From positions 3,968,001 through 4,032,000 of the forward strand of contig JAULSN010000003.1 in assembly GCA_033439765.1 (NCBI GenBank): a stretch of DNA of 64,000 nt, given 5' to 3'. The position numbers and the translations under genes are program-made. Under the pieces are notes generated by a model that had not been told where the DNA came from, made no database searches, and worked only from the letters and a program-made list of their open reading frames with translations. Positions 1 through 11,600 of the stretch are shown here, in pieces. Positions within the stretch are counted from its first letter, which is position 1, and every line of letters begins with the position of its first letter. The DNA is from Lasiosphaeria ovina (taxonomy: Eukaryota; Ascomycota; Sordariomycetes; Sordariales; Lasiosphaeriaceae).

Positions 1-897
1 CCACTCCAAGAACGCTCCAAAGTCTTGATGCGGAAGATCCCCATAAAGCGGCCAATTCCGTTTAATGAATGCCTTTAGCTCCGCGAAGAACTCTTCGATC
101 GGGTTGAAGTCTGGAGAGTAGGGAGGTAGATAGACGAGTTTCACTCCAGCTGCAGCACAAAGCTGACCAATTCTATCAGAGCGATGAAATGAAGCACTGT
201 CCATTATGAGAACCGATTTCGTTTCGGGCCATTTCCCGCAATGGGGCAGCAGCTGCTCAATAAATTGCTCGAACACAGTACTGTCTGTGGAGCCTTGGAA
301 TACCTGGGCGAGGACAATACCGTCCTGCGCATATGCCGGGAGAATCTGGTACCTTCGGCCGCGGTGAAATCGAGCAATTTGTACTGGCGATACCCCCAAG
401 GGAGACCATCCGGTGCGCCTGAATCCAACCCTCCTGTCACAACTAGACTCGTCAATGTAGACCAGATGGTAAGAGCGAAACTCGGAGAGATTGTGGAGGT
501 AGATGTCTCGCAGATCCGCGTTTCGTTCTTGCGCAATGCGGCGTGCGGCTTTTTTGGACCAACCCACTCCTTTCAGAGCTCTGCCGATGCTGTGCGTTAT
601 TACCAAGATCTCGAACTCGTCCCAGAGGAACACAACCATCTCGTCCTGGTACATGTGCGGCTTCTCGATCAATTGGTCGCATAATGCGCGTAGCATAGAC
701 GGCGTGATACTCTTAGGGCGTCCAACCCCGTTCGCCGGCGCTTTGGTTATTCCAAAGCATCGAAGGTTGGTTCGGATGGTGCGGACGGAGCGCGAGCTGC
801 AGCCAGCCACGCCGGCAATCTGGACACCAGTCAGCGAATTACTCAGGATCATGTCTCGGATCTGATGATGTTGAGAGAGCGAAAGATTTGGCGCCAT
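1..897 (-). CDS. Tc1/mariner-type transposase, C-terminus beyond left edge
   Basis: Cut-and-paste DNA transposase of the Tc1/mariner superfamily. The frame is open without any stop from the ATG at 895-897 to the left edge (299 codons). The N-terminus (about residues 1-60) resembles a helix-turn-helix that binds terminal repeats. Catalytic residues are visible: first Asp in YIDESS, second Asp in MDSASFH, and a Glu in NPIEEFF with exactly 34 residues between the second Asp and that Glu, which is the classic DD34E spacing of Tc1-like enzymes. PYSPDFNPIE is a family hallmark. The visible part carries no nonsense codons, so it looks young or still functional. The left end of the element is outside the window, so activity and terminal repeats cannot be judged. 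Confidence 0.9.
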   Translation of the reverse strand, partial: MAPNLSLSQHHQIRDMILSNSLTGVQIAGVAGCSSRSVRTIRTNLRCFGITKAPANGVGRPKSITPSMLRALCDQLIEKPHMYQDEMVVFLWDEFEILVITHSIGRALKGVGWSKKAARRIAQERNADLRDIYLHNLSEFRSYHLVYIDESSCDRRVGFRRTGWSPLGVSPVQIARFHRGRRYQILPAYAQDGIVLAQVFQGSTDSTVFEQFIEQLLPHCGKWPETKSVLIMDSASFHRSDRIGQLCAAAGVKLVYLPPYSPDFNPIEEFFAELKAFIKRNWPLYGDLPHQDFGAFLEW

Positions 898-1100
898 TTG
901 CAGAATGGTGTACAGTAATCGCGTTGCAGAGAGTGCAGTGCTGCTTGCGGTAGGGAGCGCTGAGGTTGCGAGGATGGCTGCAAGAACCCGGGAAGCGCTG
1001 CGCTGGAGTGGAAGTCCTCACCCCAACTGGATGAGTCAACTAGATCACGTGACTGCCCATCGAAGCTTAAAATTAGCACGAATGGCGGCTAATTGGCCAA
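1..1100 (-). mobile_element. Right part of a Tc1/mariner DNA transposon
   Basis: The transposase frame and its upstream flank make up the right-hand (5') part of a class II transposon. A terminal inverted repeat and TA target duplication are expected within roughly 250 bp upstream of the transposase ATG, but the partner end is off the window, so the boundary at about 1100 is only an estimate. The flank has an unremarkable composition and no obvious mutational decay. Confidence 0.55.
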
Positions 1101-2951
1101 TAGCATATGTGCCCTGATTTAGGCCCTGAATAGGTCCCTGCGTTGACGCCAGGATCCAGTGCACCCCATATCAGGGGAACGAACGGAGACCGTACCCGCA
1201 TCGTCCGTAATGCGGCCGACAGCAGCCGGTAGTGGGCGGGCTGTTAAGCAGTAGCAACCTGACCTATCGCCATCCAAGGTACTTGGTCGAGGAATCAGCC
1301 GTGCCCTGTCTTTATGTTTTAACTGTTGGTGGAATCTGAAAAGGAGCTGGATTCGGCTTATTATTTGACGGCGGTCATCCTGATGACAGCCACTTTTGGC
1401 TGACAGTCCAGGTCGGCTGAAAGCCAGTCAAAGGTTGACTGACGGTCATTCTAAATACAGTACAGTACCGCGTTGTTGCATTATCGTATATATCCTGCCT
1501 AGTACATAAGCGCGTGCGAAGGCACACGGTGTAGATGGTTAGATGCATAAATGGTCCGTGCGCCAGAAAGTTGTGTGAGAGAAAAGCGGAAGCCGATTTC
1601 GCTAGCGACTGTACCGTCGCAATAGCACCTCGTCTTCCCCGCTAGACCAGGGTCCACACTCGGACCTCGTCCTCATTAAGTAATACCCGAACCTTCACAC
1701 TCGTTCACTGCACACGAGATTGGCTAATTGCGACTGTTGTAGATCGGGCTCTCCCTCGCAGAAGCCAATTATGTGTATTTTGTTAATATAGTTGTGCATT
1801 ACGGAGTAGCTTTTTGTCAATTGAACGAGTGGTACGGCATGTAAGTGCTGACACGTGCCCTGCCCCGTCTCTTTCTACACTTATACATGTGTAGAGGTTA
1901 AATCTGCAAAAGTGGGGCCCTTCAAGGACAGGTCTGACAAAACGTGAGGATCAAAAGCTGTAACCAAAGGTGGGTCTCAGCTTGATCTAGGTGTTTACTA
2001 GCGCATTTTCAGGTTCACTCCTGCACATGGACTGCACGATATTCTGGCGTCCTTTTGCATCCTTTTGCAATCTGGTGCCCTAACGGTGGTACAGTAGGTG
2101 TATATATCACGTCGTCATAACTCCCACCCAGCCTACCATGTACGATCGCATTCCTCGTGCTCTAACTGGGTTATAATCGTCGCTCTCATTTGGCACGCTT
2201 GTCAATTCCTTTCCTTGGTTCAACTTTTAATTAATGTTCTTAACACGAGAATGATAGCTTTTGCCATATCTGTCAGTCATCATAAACATTTGCGCCGCAG
2301 TCGTTTTCGTAGTGTCAGTTGGGAAACAAACATTCAAGCCGTTGCTAGCATACAGTGAACTCGATATATTAGTTGGTCTTGTATCTATTCTGTCATGATC
2401 TCGTTAATCAAGCGCATCTCGTATAAGAAAGCAAACTATAGATTGCCGCTTCCGTGACTGAAGTCGTCAGTTGTCGCAACAAGTCGGCGTTGTGTCTTTG
2501 CTTGTTCTTGGCGTGTATTTAGACGCCTGTTAAGATGCACCACTGTAGCAAGAGACTAAATAATTGATGGGCGGGTTGTGAGAGACGCGTATATGTATTG
2601 GCGAACTTTCAGGTCAATGCCACTGGCAGAGAGGGCAACGCAAGACAATGCAAGGCATGTCTTGGCTTGACAGACGCTCCCTCTGCCATTGTCTCTGATA
2701 TTGCGAGAGGGAATCCGCTGGACGCAGGGTGAGAAAGGGCAGGCATGGAGGCCCAGCCATTGGGTTTGAGGTTGGAGCTAACAGCTCTCATTGGCCTGGG
2801 ACTGGAGTTCTACGATACGGTAACATGATTCCACAATACTCAATAAAACGGACTGATAGCTTACAGTAGGGGACTGTATGATAAGATAATTCGGGTATCG
2901 CCTTCAAAAGATGTCTTGAACCAAGCAATCGCACCGTCCAAGTGGCCATCA
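1101..2951. other. Intergenic, no gene seen
   Basis: About 1.85 kb between the transposon and the BolA gene. Only short, unconvincing ORFs occur. It contains scattered TpA-rich words and short AT-rich patches (about 1780-1830 and 2090-2110). I see no conserved protein similarity, RNA gene or clear repeat. Confidence 0.5.
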
Positions 2952-3500
2952 TCACTGGTCAACGCCATCCACCTTTCCCTCATCTGTTCCGTCCAGTGGA
3001 GGACCGTCGTTTCCGCCCGTGGTGGCCATCTCTTTCTCGTACTCGTCAGGAGTTTGACACTTGGCGCTCCAGGCGTGGATTTGTGCGATTTCGTCCTTGA
3101 GCGCCGAGTTCACCAGCCGGTGTCTCTTGAGTGAATTCTTGCCGGCAAACTCGGCAGACACTATGAGCGACGTGAAGGATTGACCGCAGCCGCCTGGCAT
3201 ACATTCTGCAGTGTCAGTCTTGGTCGCCGGTCACTCACTCCGGATCGGTTGGTGCTTAGAGAGAGGGCGCCGCTCATAGCGGGGTGGGGTATTCCATGAC
3301 TGCACCGGGGCAAAGAACTCTGAAGGATCTGGTGTCGTACCGGACATGTCGGCCACCTCTACATAGGTGGCCTTCAGTCGCTCCGTCAGCGCGTCTTTGA
3401 GCGAGCTCTCTGTTATCGCTGTCTCGGCCATGCTGTCCGTTGATATCGGGGTGTCTCGGATGAGGGTCCTGAGAAATGAGGCAAGAGCCAGCGACGGCAT
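2952..3500 (-). CDS. BolA-like protein (Bol2/Bol3 type), two exons
   Basis: Small BolA-family protein; in eukaryotes these bind monothiol glutaredoxins and act in iron-sulfur cluster delivery or iron signalling. Exon 1 is 3341-3500, the intron 3194-3340 (donor GTACGA, branch CTGAC, acceptor CCAG), exon 2 2952-3193. Splicing joins ...EVADMSG to GCGQSF..., restoring the BolA core: an SGGCG turn whose Cys is a candidate cluster ligand, then RHRLVN and the IHAW region near the end. The product is 133 aa from the ATG at 3500. The extra N-terminus (MPSLALASFLRTLIR) is Arg-containing with few acids and could be a mitochondrial presequence; the ATG at 3431 would give a 110-aa cytosolic form. The SGGCG turn resembles BOLA3, while RHRLVN resembles BOLA2, so the subclass is unsettled. 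It is divergent from NIF3. Confidence 0.85.
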
Positions 3501-3962
3501 AACTGGGCTGGGAGCTTGCCAATGCCCCGCGCAAATTCTTGGCGGGGCTGGATCTATCTCCATAGGTGGGGCGTCGTATTTTCATACAGTACAACCTTAC
3601 CCACGCAACAGGGTTGGGGTTGTCTGGTGCACATACCGAGTACTGTCCATACTGTACGGATACAGTGGAACCTTTGATCCAGTTCCACTCAGGTTGCCAC
3701 TGGATCCCACGGTGCTCACGCCCTTCTCTTGAATTAGCTAGAGTCTGATGGCATAGCGGAATCTGGATACGTAGGTGCACCATTTCATCATGAAGTCAGC
3801 CTTGCTCCGGACGGGGCTGCCGCTAATAACCTTGCACTGGCTGGGACAGCGACGGAGAACAGGCTCGGTTGATCGAAACACGTCCTCATTCATTGTTTAC
3901 CTTACCCACCTTGCCACGGAAACACCCACACCCACACCCACACAGCAAGGCGCTCCTGTCTG
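3501..3962. promoter_or_regulatory. Bidirectional promoter between BolA and NIF3
   Basis: A 462-bp interval between two divergent start codons. It contains a short (ACACCC)3 run at 3922-3944 and a TpA-rich patch around 3580-3660. No defined transcription-factor site was confirmed. That it drives both genes is inferred from orientation alone. Confidence 0.45.
3922..3944. repeat. (ACACCC)n telomere-like microsatellite
   Basis: Three hexamer units plus a partial copy, 19-41 bp upstream of the predicted NIF3 ATG. The C-rich strand resembles C-rich binding sites of Rap1/Tbf1-type factors, but this is composition only. Confidence 0.7.
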
Positions 3963-5276
3963 ATGAGTTTCGTACAAAGCCTCGCCAAGTTTACAAGGCG
4001 TCTTTCTGTAGTACCGGCAGTTCTCACAAGGTCAAACGCCTTCCCTTACTCGACCATGACGTCCATCATCCAGAGCCCCCCATTCACTCAGCGCGTGGTG
4101 CAGGCGATGCGGTCCCTGTAGGTTACGGCTTGCCCATGTTCAAAACCCGGCCGCTCGTGCCGCTCGCTTGTTGTGCACTGCTGATCATCCGTCAGATATC
4201 CCGAGGAGCTGGCAGACAGGACCTGGGACAACGTGGGCCTGCTGCAGGAGAACATTGACTATTCACAGTCACCGTCCTCCGCGGCACGCAACGTGTCGCC
4301 CATCGTGCTTCTGACCAACGACCTCACGGTCCGCGTGGCTGAAGAAGCCATCCGGAAGCGTGCTTCGGTCATCGTCAGCTACCGTACGGACACGGCTCTT
4401 TCCTTCGCGTCGGCTCGCTGGTCCCATGTAGCCGGGTGCTAGCTAACCGCCGCCTTACCTGCCAGACCCCTTCATCTTCCGTGGGCTCAAGTCTATCACG
4501 CTCGGCGACCCACAGCAGCGTATCGTGCTTCAGCTCGCCCAACATAATATTGCCGTGTGTAAGTCGGGAATCAATCTACACTAGAAGGGCCCCATCATCA
4601 AGACCCCCTGCCGGAGTCGTACTTCATATCGTGTATTCGTTCATGGAAAATGGGCACGGCATACTCATCCATTGACGTTTGGCTTGCAGACTGCCCGCAC
4701 ACCGCCGTCGACGCCGCGCCCGGTGGCATGAATGACTGGCTGGCCGACATGCTGGACGGCCACGGGGTAACGACAAAGCGGTCCGTGGTGCAGCCCACAG
4801 CTGTGCCGGTGCCTCCGGGGTTTGGGGGTGCCGGATTCGGGCGGCTCGTTGAGTTTGGCCACGTCGTCAACCTCGGACGGATCGTCGAGGCATACGCCGA
4901 GGGCCTGGGCGGCCTGCGGTACGTGATGGTGGCGCGGCCAAAGCAGTCCATGCCCCACCTCGTCCGGTCCGTGGCTATCTGTGCCGGCTCCGGCTACGAC
5001 GTGCTCAAGGACTGCACTACCGCCGACCTCATCGTGACGGGCGAGATGACGCATCATAATGCCCTGCGGTTGACCATGCTCGGTCGCTGCGTCCTCACCG
5101 TCTTCCACAGTAACTCGGAGCGCCGCTTCCTCAAGAAGCGCCTCCAGCCGCAGTTGCATGCCATCCTAGCGAGTGAGGACGCTGAGACCGAAGTGCTGGT
5201 CAGCGAGGAGGACGAGGACCCGTTTGAGATCTGGGACGTCAAGAACATGCCGCCACTAGCCTACGACAAAAAGTGA
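3963..5276 (+). CDS. NIF3-family protein (NGG1-interacting factor 3-like), four exons
   Basis: Member of the conserved NIF3/YbgI/DUF34 family of metal-binding proteins, whose molecular role is still poorly defined. Exons: 3963-4117, 4196-4383, 4466-4558, 4690-5276; introns of 78, 82 and 131 nt with donors GTAGGT, GTACGG and GTAAGT. The spliced product is 340 aa. Family signatures: TWDNVGLL near the N-terminus, YHPFIFRG (recreated across intron 2), YCPHTAVD (recreated across intron 3), and TGEMTHHNAL near the C-terminus, which supply the conserved metal-site His, Asp and Glu. The ATG at 3963 gives a 31-residue Arg/Ser-rich leader (KFTRRLSVV...), suggesting mitochondrial import; an internal ATG at 4056 could give a second form. 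It converges on VPS51. Confidence 0.92.
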
Positions 5277-5573
5277 ACAGACGCTGTCAGGTACGTGGCA
5301 GGGTGTCTGGAAACCCCTAGTCTGGCTTCAAGAGCGGTGCACGCCGGATTGTATGACAAGGAGGACACATATGTACTGTACATACAAAAACCCTCGAACT
5401 CAACGGGTGCACATACATGAAATTGCATACAATAACCCGCCAGGGAGACATCCAGGCTGATGACAGCATTTCGCCAGAAGTCTTCCAGGCTCACTATGAA
5501 CCCAGATTCCTAATTTAATTTTTTTCTTCAATTCATTGGTATTATATATGAGTGGGATGGGACAGGTCGCAGA

Positions 5574-6674
5574 CTACGTCGCGCTCGCGGCGCTGTTCTG
5601 CTCCAGGGAAACCCTGCCACTTAGCACTGCATCACCCTCTTCAAGCAGCGCGACGACGTCGTCGCCGCCGAGCCCCTTCTCTCTCCATCTCTCCAGCAGC
5701 CGTCGCGGCAGCTCCCACTCGCGCTTGGCTTCTTCCTCTCTCCCGTCTTGCACTAGCCGCCTCACCATTTCTGGCACCTCAAGCACTCCTAGCACGAGTT
5801 CCCTGGTCCTCCGCCTTCGCTCGACCGCCGCCATTTGCTGTCTTTTCGCGTCTTGCTCGCCGCCCTCGCCCTCCTCTTCCTCTGTCCGTTCCGAGGAAGT
5901 TTTCTCCTCTTGCTGTAACGAGTCTCGCGGCGGACGCGGGACCTCGCGGCGCATCTCCTCGCGCATCCCATTGGCCTGCTCGTAGATCTTGGCGACTACC
6001 AGGTCGAGAGTGCTAGCCATGGGGTTGAGGGGGTCCATGGTGGAGCGCATGCGGCGGATGGTCTCGGTGGCGCTGATGAGCTTGCTGTAGTTGTCGTAGA
6101 CGAGCGCCTTCTTTTCGGCATCGAGGGCTCGCATCTCGCCCAAAACGCGCGCATAGGCGCGCAGAAGCTCCGTCAAGCTGCTAGTCTGCAGCGTGCGCGC
6201 GACCCAAGCCGCCGCGTCGAACCCGGCTGAGTCGAGCTCCGATGTGGCCGTCATCATGTCCCCGCCCCCGCCCGTCGCGCCGGCTCCGGCGGCACCGCCA
6301 AAAACCCCATCGAATGGTGCGTCAGTTACCTCGACAGTCGGGGTTCCCGGGCCTGACGAGCTCGCCCCTGTCGCTGCCGCCTTGCGGATGTTGTAGTACT
6401 CGCGCAGCGCTGCGCGCGTGGCTCGCTTGTTGGGGGGGGCCGCGGTCGAGCCGCTGCCAGCAGCGGCATTAGGGTTGGGTGATCCCGAGGCAGAGGCGGG
6501 TAGATCGAGACTTGGGCGTGTGGAGGACGTGGGTGTGGTGACAGTCACGGGCTGCGACGAGTTCATGCGCCGCGCCAGCGGTGTCGATGGGTCGCGGGGC
6601 GAGGCGATGGTCGACATAGCGGCGGCTACAGCTGTCGCCGTGGTAGTGTTGCTGTGTTGGTCCAAAGCAGACAC
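5574..6674 (-). CDS. VPS51: Vps51, GARP tethering complex subunit
   Basis: Subunit of the Golgi-associated retrograde protein (GARP) complex, which tethers endosome-derived vesicles at the trans-Golgi. Single uninterrupted frame of 366 aa. The Ala/Ser/Thr-rich N-terminus leads to the Vps51 signature AALREYYNI (about residues 88-96) and the conserved helical block with LREYYNIRKAA and DNYSKLISATETIRRMR (about 193-210). The C-terminal third is charged and coiled-coil-like (runs of E, R and K). The family resemblance of MSTIASPR suggests the true start may be the ATG at 6617 rather than 6674. It is divergent from RMI1 and convergent with NIF3. Confidence 0.88.
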   Translation of the reverse strand: MSALDQHSNTTTATAVAAAMSTIASPRDPSTPLARRMNSSQPVTVTTPTSSTRPSLDLPASASGSPNPNAAAGSGSTAAPPNKRATRAALREYYNIRKAAATGASSSGPGTPTVEVTDAPFDGVFGGAAGAGATGGGGDMMTATSELDSAGFDAAAWVARTLQTSSLTELLRAYARVLGEMRALDAEKKALVYDNYSKLISATETIRRMRSTMDPLNPMASTLDLVVAKIYEQANGMREEMRREVPRPPRDSLQQEEKTSSERTEEEEGEGGEQDAKRQQMAAVERRRRTRELVLGVLEVPEMVRRLVQDGREEEAKREWELPRRLLERWREKGLGGDDVVALLEEGDAVLSGRVSLEQNSAASAT

Positions 6675-7669
6675 ATCAGACCATTGATGGCGCTGCCGTC
6701 GATGACTTGAATGGTGTGCGGGATATCGCCAGCTCGTGGGTGACGAGTAGGGGGGCTGACCACGGATGGAATACGGATGTTGATCGAGAGCGAAAGCTGG
6801 AAACTGGAAGCTGTTTTGGGAGCTGCTTGAAGCAGGCCTGAACCTGGTACGTAATCATGTATGTATTTACAATACATACTGTATGTACGGTAAGTTCTCT
6901 GTAACGCAAGCAGGGAAGCAGTACGTGGGGCCAAAACCTTCCTGACCTTACCTGCTTGTGCCAAGCAGGTCCAGCTCCACATTTCCCCCACGACGAGAAC
7001 ATTCAACACTCGAGTCGAGTATCCCGTACCTCCAGCTGAGGTATGACATTCTGAGTACCTATCCGAATAGTGCCTTGGGGAAAGGAGCAAACCTAACGAA
7101 CGAGATTGGCTCCAGAGGCCTCTCCCCGTTAATCTTCTAGACGCTACCTTCCAGGTCATCAGGTACGACACCAACTTGGTAGGTACCGCTCGCCACCGTT
7201 TCCGAGTGACCAACCACGTAGACACTCGCCGCTGCCCATGTTCTCTCTCTCCTTGCAAGGCAAGGCAAGCCCTGGAAACCCGAGTTCTTTTGGTTAGGTA
7301 CTGGAATACCTAACTATGTCATGTCAACTTCCTTCTTCTCACCTCGCCGTCTTCAATCATTCAATCTTCTCACTATTCTTCGCACACGCCTATTCTAGAC
7401 CTAAACATCATGAGCACCTCGACATGCCAATCAGTTTATCTAAAAGCTGACCTCGAATCTTCAGTCTACACTTAACGTGGGTACACGGGCAGCAGCAAGG
7501 CATTTCCATTCTGCAAACTCGCTCTGGCCCCCTTTATCCTTCTCAGTTCTCTCTACTTCTTCCCTTGCTCACCAACTTCTTCGAGACCCACGCGCAGGCG
7601 GGAGAGAAAAAATAAAAAAAATAAAAAATAAGAGTTCGGTCTCAGAACGACCGCAGAAAGGCAGGCGAA
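6675..7669. promoter_or_regulatory. Divergent promoter region, VPS51/RMI1
   Basis: About 1 kb between divergent start codons. The RMI1 side has pyrimidine-rich leader-like sequence (7320-7600) and an A-rich tract at 7608-7631 just before the RMI1 ATG. No gene or RNA was recognised. Confidence 0.4.
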
Positions 7670-8443
7670 ATGGAAGTTGCAGTGCAACTACAAATGGCTA
7701 TGCGCTCGCAATCCATCCCCGTGCCGTCACTCTCGTGGCTGCGCGAGCTGGTGCAGAGCCGGCGCCCACAGCCACTGGCGCCGCTGATGGCGACAGCGCG
7801 CACGCGGTTACTGGCCTCGGACCTGACGACGGAGGGGCTGTTGGATGATGAGTACGTGGCGGCGCACACACTGGCCACCGCCACGGCGGGCGGTGGGCGC
7901 AACAACAACTTCACCGTCGAGGTCAAAGAGATGAAACTCAGGCAGGACGTAGTGGTGCAGGTTCTCGACGTGGAGAATGTGACGCGCAGTCGGTGGGAGC
8001 AGGTAGAAGAGCTCGAGGCGATTAAGCGCGGGGAGCAGACCAAGGGGCGCGAGATGATCCGGCTGCCTGTGGGAGACGGAGACGACGAGTTGGGCGACGA
8101 CGCGGCTACTCAGAGGCTGTCAACACAGGGAGATGCTGCCGCTGCCGTTGCCGCCACCGCCACCCCCAAGAACGCGACGCACAAGCTGGTGCTGCAGGAT
8201 AGTGAAGGTCGAAAGGTTTACGCGCTAGAGCTCCAACGCATTGAGCGCATCGCCGTCGGCAAGCTGAACATTGGCGAGAAGATCCTGCTCAAGACCGGCA
8301 CAACGGTGGCGCGCGGCGTCATACTCCTCGAGCCAGCTCATTGCCTCATGCTGGGCGGCAAGGTGGAAGCCTGGCATCGGACATGGCTTGATGGGCGGCT
8401 GGCTGGGTTAAGGGAAGGCGTTGGCGCCGACAGACAACAATAA
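7670..8443 (+). CDS. RMI1: RMI1-like, RecQ-mediated genome instability protein 1
   Basis: Predicted OB-fold subunit of the Sgs1/BLM-Top3-Rmi1 dissolvasome that resolves double Holliday junctions. Single exon, 257 aa. The N-terminal helical part contains PSLSWLRELVQSRR (about residues 18-32) and TTEGLLDDEYV. The OB-fold core includes VEVKEMKLRQDVVVQVLDVE and, after an Ala/Thr-rich insertion (about 145-165), the family C-terminal motif ALELQRIERI...GEKILLKTGTTVARGVILL. The insertion inside the OB fold matches the loop that family members use to contact Top3. RMI1 ends 200 bp from the converging SKI3 stop. Confidence 0.88.
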   Translation: MEVAVQLQMAMRSQSIPVPSLSWLRELVQSRRPQPLAPLMATARTRLLASDLTTEGLLDDEYVAAHTLATATAGGGRNNNFTVEVKEMKLRQDVVVQVLDVENVTRSRWEQVEELEAIKRGEQTKGREMIRLPVGDGDDELGDDAATQRLSTQGDAAAAVAATATPKNATHKLVLQDSEGRKVYALELQRIERIAVGKLNIGEKILLKTGTTVARGVILLEPAHCLMLGGKVEAWHRTWLDGRLAGLREGVGADRQQ

Positions 8444-8643
8444 TGGGGAGAAAATATGGCTCGTATTGGCAAGAGATATATATCTACCTCTAGGTCCAAG
8501 CTCGACGATAGCTGTCCAGGCACTTTGATAACCCTGAGTGGCATTTTTCTTCCTCTGCACCCATATCTACCATGGTGTCTACTCGACATTGGTGCACGTC
8601 TTCATGACCACATTACCTAAAGGGAGGAAAGCACGGCTCACCA

Positions 8644-11600
8644 TCATCCCATAACTGCATCGACCAGCCCCCGCCATCCAGATTTGCCCCACGGAGAGAC
8701 CATAACGGCTATCTGCGCATCAGCCACGGTCCCTGTCCCTGCGTATGCCCTCGCCAAATCTTCAGCCTCGAGATCGCCTCGTGGCGCCACGCCCTTGAGC
8801 GCGACCCGCAGTGCCGTAGCCGCGGCGACCTCACCCTCATTGCCGCCGCGCACTGCTAGCTCCGACCAGCCGTGCGGCAAGTACGGGTGGAGCATGACGT
8901 TAACCTGCGCTTGGTTTGTCGCCAGTTCCTCGGCATTGTCCTTACCCTGCCCTAAGGCGGCAATGGCTCTCAGCACCTCGCCTAGCTGGCTTTGTTCCGA
9001 AGGTGTCACACCCTCATCACTAGCTCTCAGGGCTTGCAATTCTTGCACCACCGCCTCCAGACTCTCCTCGTCGGCGTCTAGGAGGGCAATAACGCCCAGA
9101 AGACACACAGACTGCACGTGGTGCGGAGCTCGGCTGATTACGTCAAAGAGAAGTTCTCGCGCCCGCTCTCTGGACTCCTCATCCCCAGTAGCCCATAGGA
9201 CCTGGGCTAGGATGCAGACCGCGTCTGGGTTTCCCTCTGACTCCTCAATAACGGCCTCGAAAGATGCCAAAGCCTCGTCAAGTTTGTTGGTGTAGTACTG
9301 AGCCAGGCCCATCGTGACGTGTGCACTAAGACGAAGTTTCTGGCGCTCTTCTGCTATCAACTCACGCCCCGCCGCCAATAACTTAGCGTAAGATGCGTCG
9401 TTGCTCAAGTGAATAGCTCTCTCTGCCGTCAGAATGGCTTTCTTGTACGAGCCGGCCGCTAGATATGAGCGGGCAAGGTCGGCTTTGGCCAGAATGAGAT
9501 TGTTTAGTGATTGGGTGTTCTGAGTTTCCTCGTAATTGGCTTCCGTGGTGGAGCAGATACTCTCGAGTGTGGCCGCAGCGCGGACGTTTTCGTTCGTCCG
9601 CTCCTGCAAAAGCGAATAGAGATGGCCGTAAGCCAAGTCTAAGGGTCTGAGAGCCTGTAGTTGACTTAGGGCAAGGATGGGCTGTAGCAAAGAAGCAATC
9701 GGAACCCCTGTTGGGGACGCCAAAATGTGGTCAAACATGGAGACAGCGTAAAGGCGTCTGGCCGGCAATGATGAGCTGTCGACAATCTCCATGGCATGAG
9801 CAAATAACTCCCGTGCTTTCCCGGCGTCTCCGGAAATCAGCGCCGTTAGGCCCTGCCCGAGCCAGGCGTGCGAATAATCAGGGTCAGTAGACTGGGCCCT
9901 GGTAAAGGCATCGTAAGCAACCCGATCATCGCCTTCCATAAGAGATAGGGTTCCTAGATTCGTCCAGGCATGGGCGCTTCTCTCGTTCAAGTGGAGGCTT
10001 CGGACAAATGAGTGCTGAGCCACGGCTGGGTTGATGGGGCTGGTGACCACTCCAAAGGCGTTCCAGAATTCTGAGTTGCCGGCCTCGAGCTCGATAGATC
10101 GCTTGAAACACGCCATAGCTGCCTTTAGGTATGTGGTGGACTTCTTGCGCAGGTGTAGCGAGAGACACGTGTGAGCTTGGTATTCTGCCCAGCCTAGATT
10201 ATAGTACGCCACCGCATGGGCGTGCACGTCGTTGGCAGACACATAAATTGCACGCTTGTGGGCGAGAATTGTTGCTTGGAGAGCCTTTGTCAAGTCCACT
10301 CCAAGCGTCTCAACCTCGGGGAAAACTCCATCAGTGATGACAACGGCTATGCCAACCCCGTCGATATCTCGAACGGCTTGATACTCGGGCGCTGCGTCGT
10401 CGCGACCGATCAGGTCCCGGACTAGGTTTGCCGGGAAGTCCGAAACGCGGCTCTGGATGCTCGAAAAAACCGAGCAGGCATCCGCGACGGACTTCCAGAA
10501 GTTGAAAGTCTCCTTGATGGCCGAATGGGCTTGTGTGGCAAACTCAAGCGTCTCTATTGCGAGAGCAACAGACTTGCCAAAAAACCCCTTTTCTAAGCTG
10601 TCTAGGGCATTCTCTACCAGAGCTTGCATCAAGGCAATCGCGACACCCTCTTCGTCGGCATGGTCGGCTATGACTTCACGGTAAAGAGAAATGGCCTCGT
10701 CGAAGTCGCCGAGCTCACCTTTGATCTGGGCAAGTATGAATTTGGTAAACCAGGTCTCGCCGGAGATTTCAACATCAGCGGAACCCTCCAGCTTCTGCGC
10801 ATTCATGATCGCCTTGGTCGCCGCGATGTACCGGCCAGAGCCGTGATAACTCTCGCCCAACCCCACCCATGCATGGTAGTCATTTGGTGAAATCCTCAAG
10901 GCCGCCTGGAAGGAAACGATTGCCTTGTGGTAGTCCTGCTTGTTGAGCTCCGCCACGCCGAGGGCGGCTAGTGGCCAGCTGATGCCCTTCCGTTTCGAGC
11001 CGGGCGGCGGCTTCACTTTCCCAGAATCAACCACCCTTTGCGCTACAAGCTCGACACGGTCCCAGTCTCCATCATCCGCAAACGACCTTGCGAGTCTCTC
11101 TGCCGAAACAACCTCGGACGGGGAGAGCTCGACGGCTTTCTGAAAGCACCTCCGCGCTCTTTTCTTGTCCTTTATGTAATCGGCGTAGTACACACCGAGG
11201 CTCGTGTAGGCGGGCGCGTAGTTCAGATTGCTCTTTAGCGCCTCGAGAAAGTACGCATAGGCACCGGTGCGCCTCTTCCTTGCCGATTTAGACGTATCGA
11301 GATTCCATATGCAATATCCGAGGCGATATTGTGTCTGTGCAAGGAGCTCCTTTGACGGCTGGCCCTTCTTCGTGAGCGGTGTTATGCACGCTTCTAGTTC
11401 CACTTTGCTGGTTTCAAAATCTCCTTTCAAGGCTCTGACCCACGCTGCCTCCGTCTTGACGCGGAGGTTATCTGGATCGCGCATCAAGGCCCGTTCCAAG
11501 AAGTTGATGGCCTCGTCGTACTGTTCCTCCTCCTCGTAGATCAGCCCAACGCCAATGAGTGCAGAAGTCGACGACGGCTCGTGGGCCAAGACTCCGTCAA

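Noticed and set aside
5552..6016. Long plus-strand ORFs opposite VPS51
   Set aside because: Arg/Pro/Ser-rich composition typical of antisense frames in GC-rich coding DNA; the minus frame has the Vps51 motifs.
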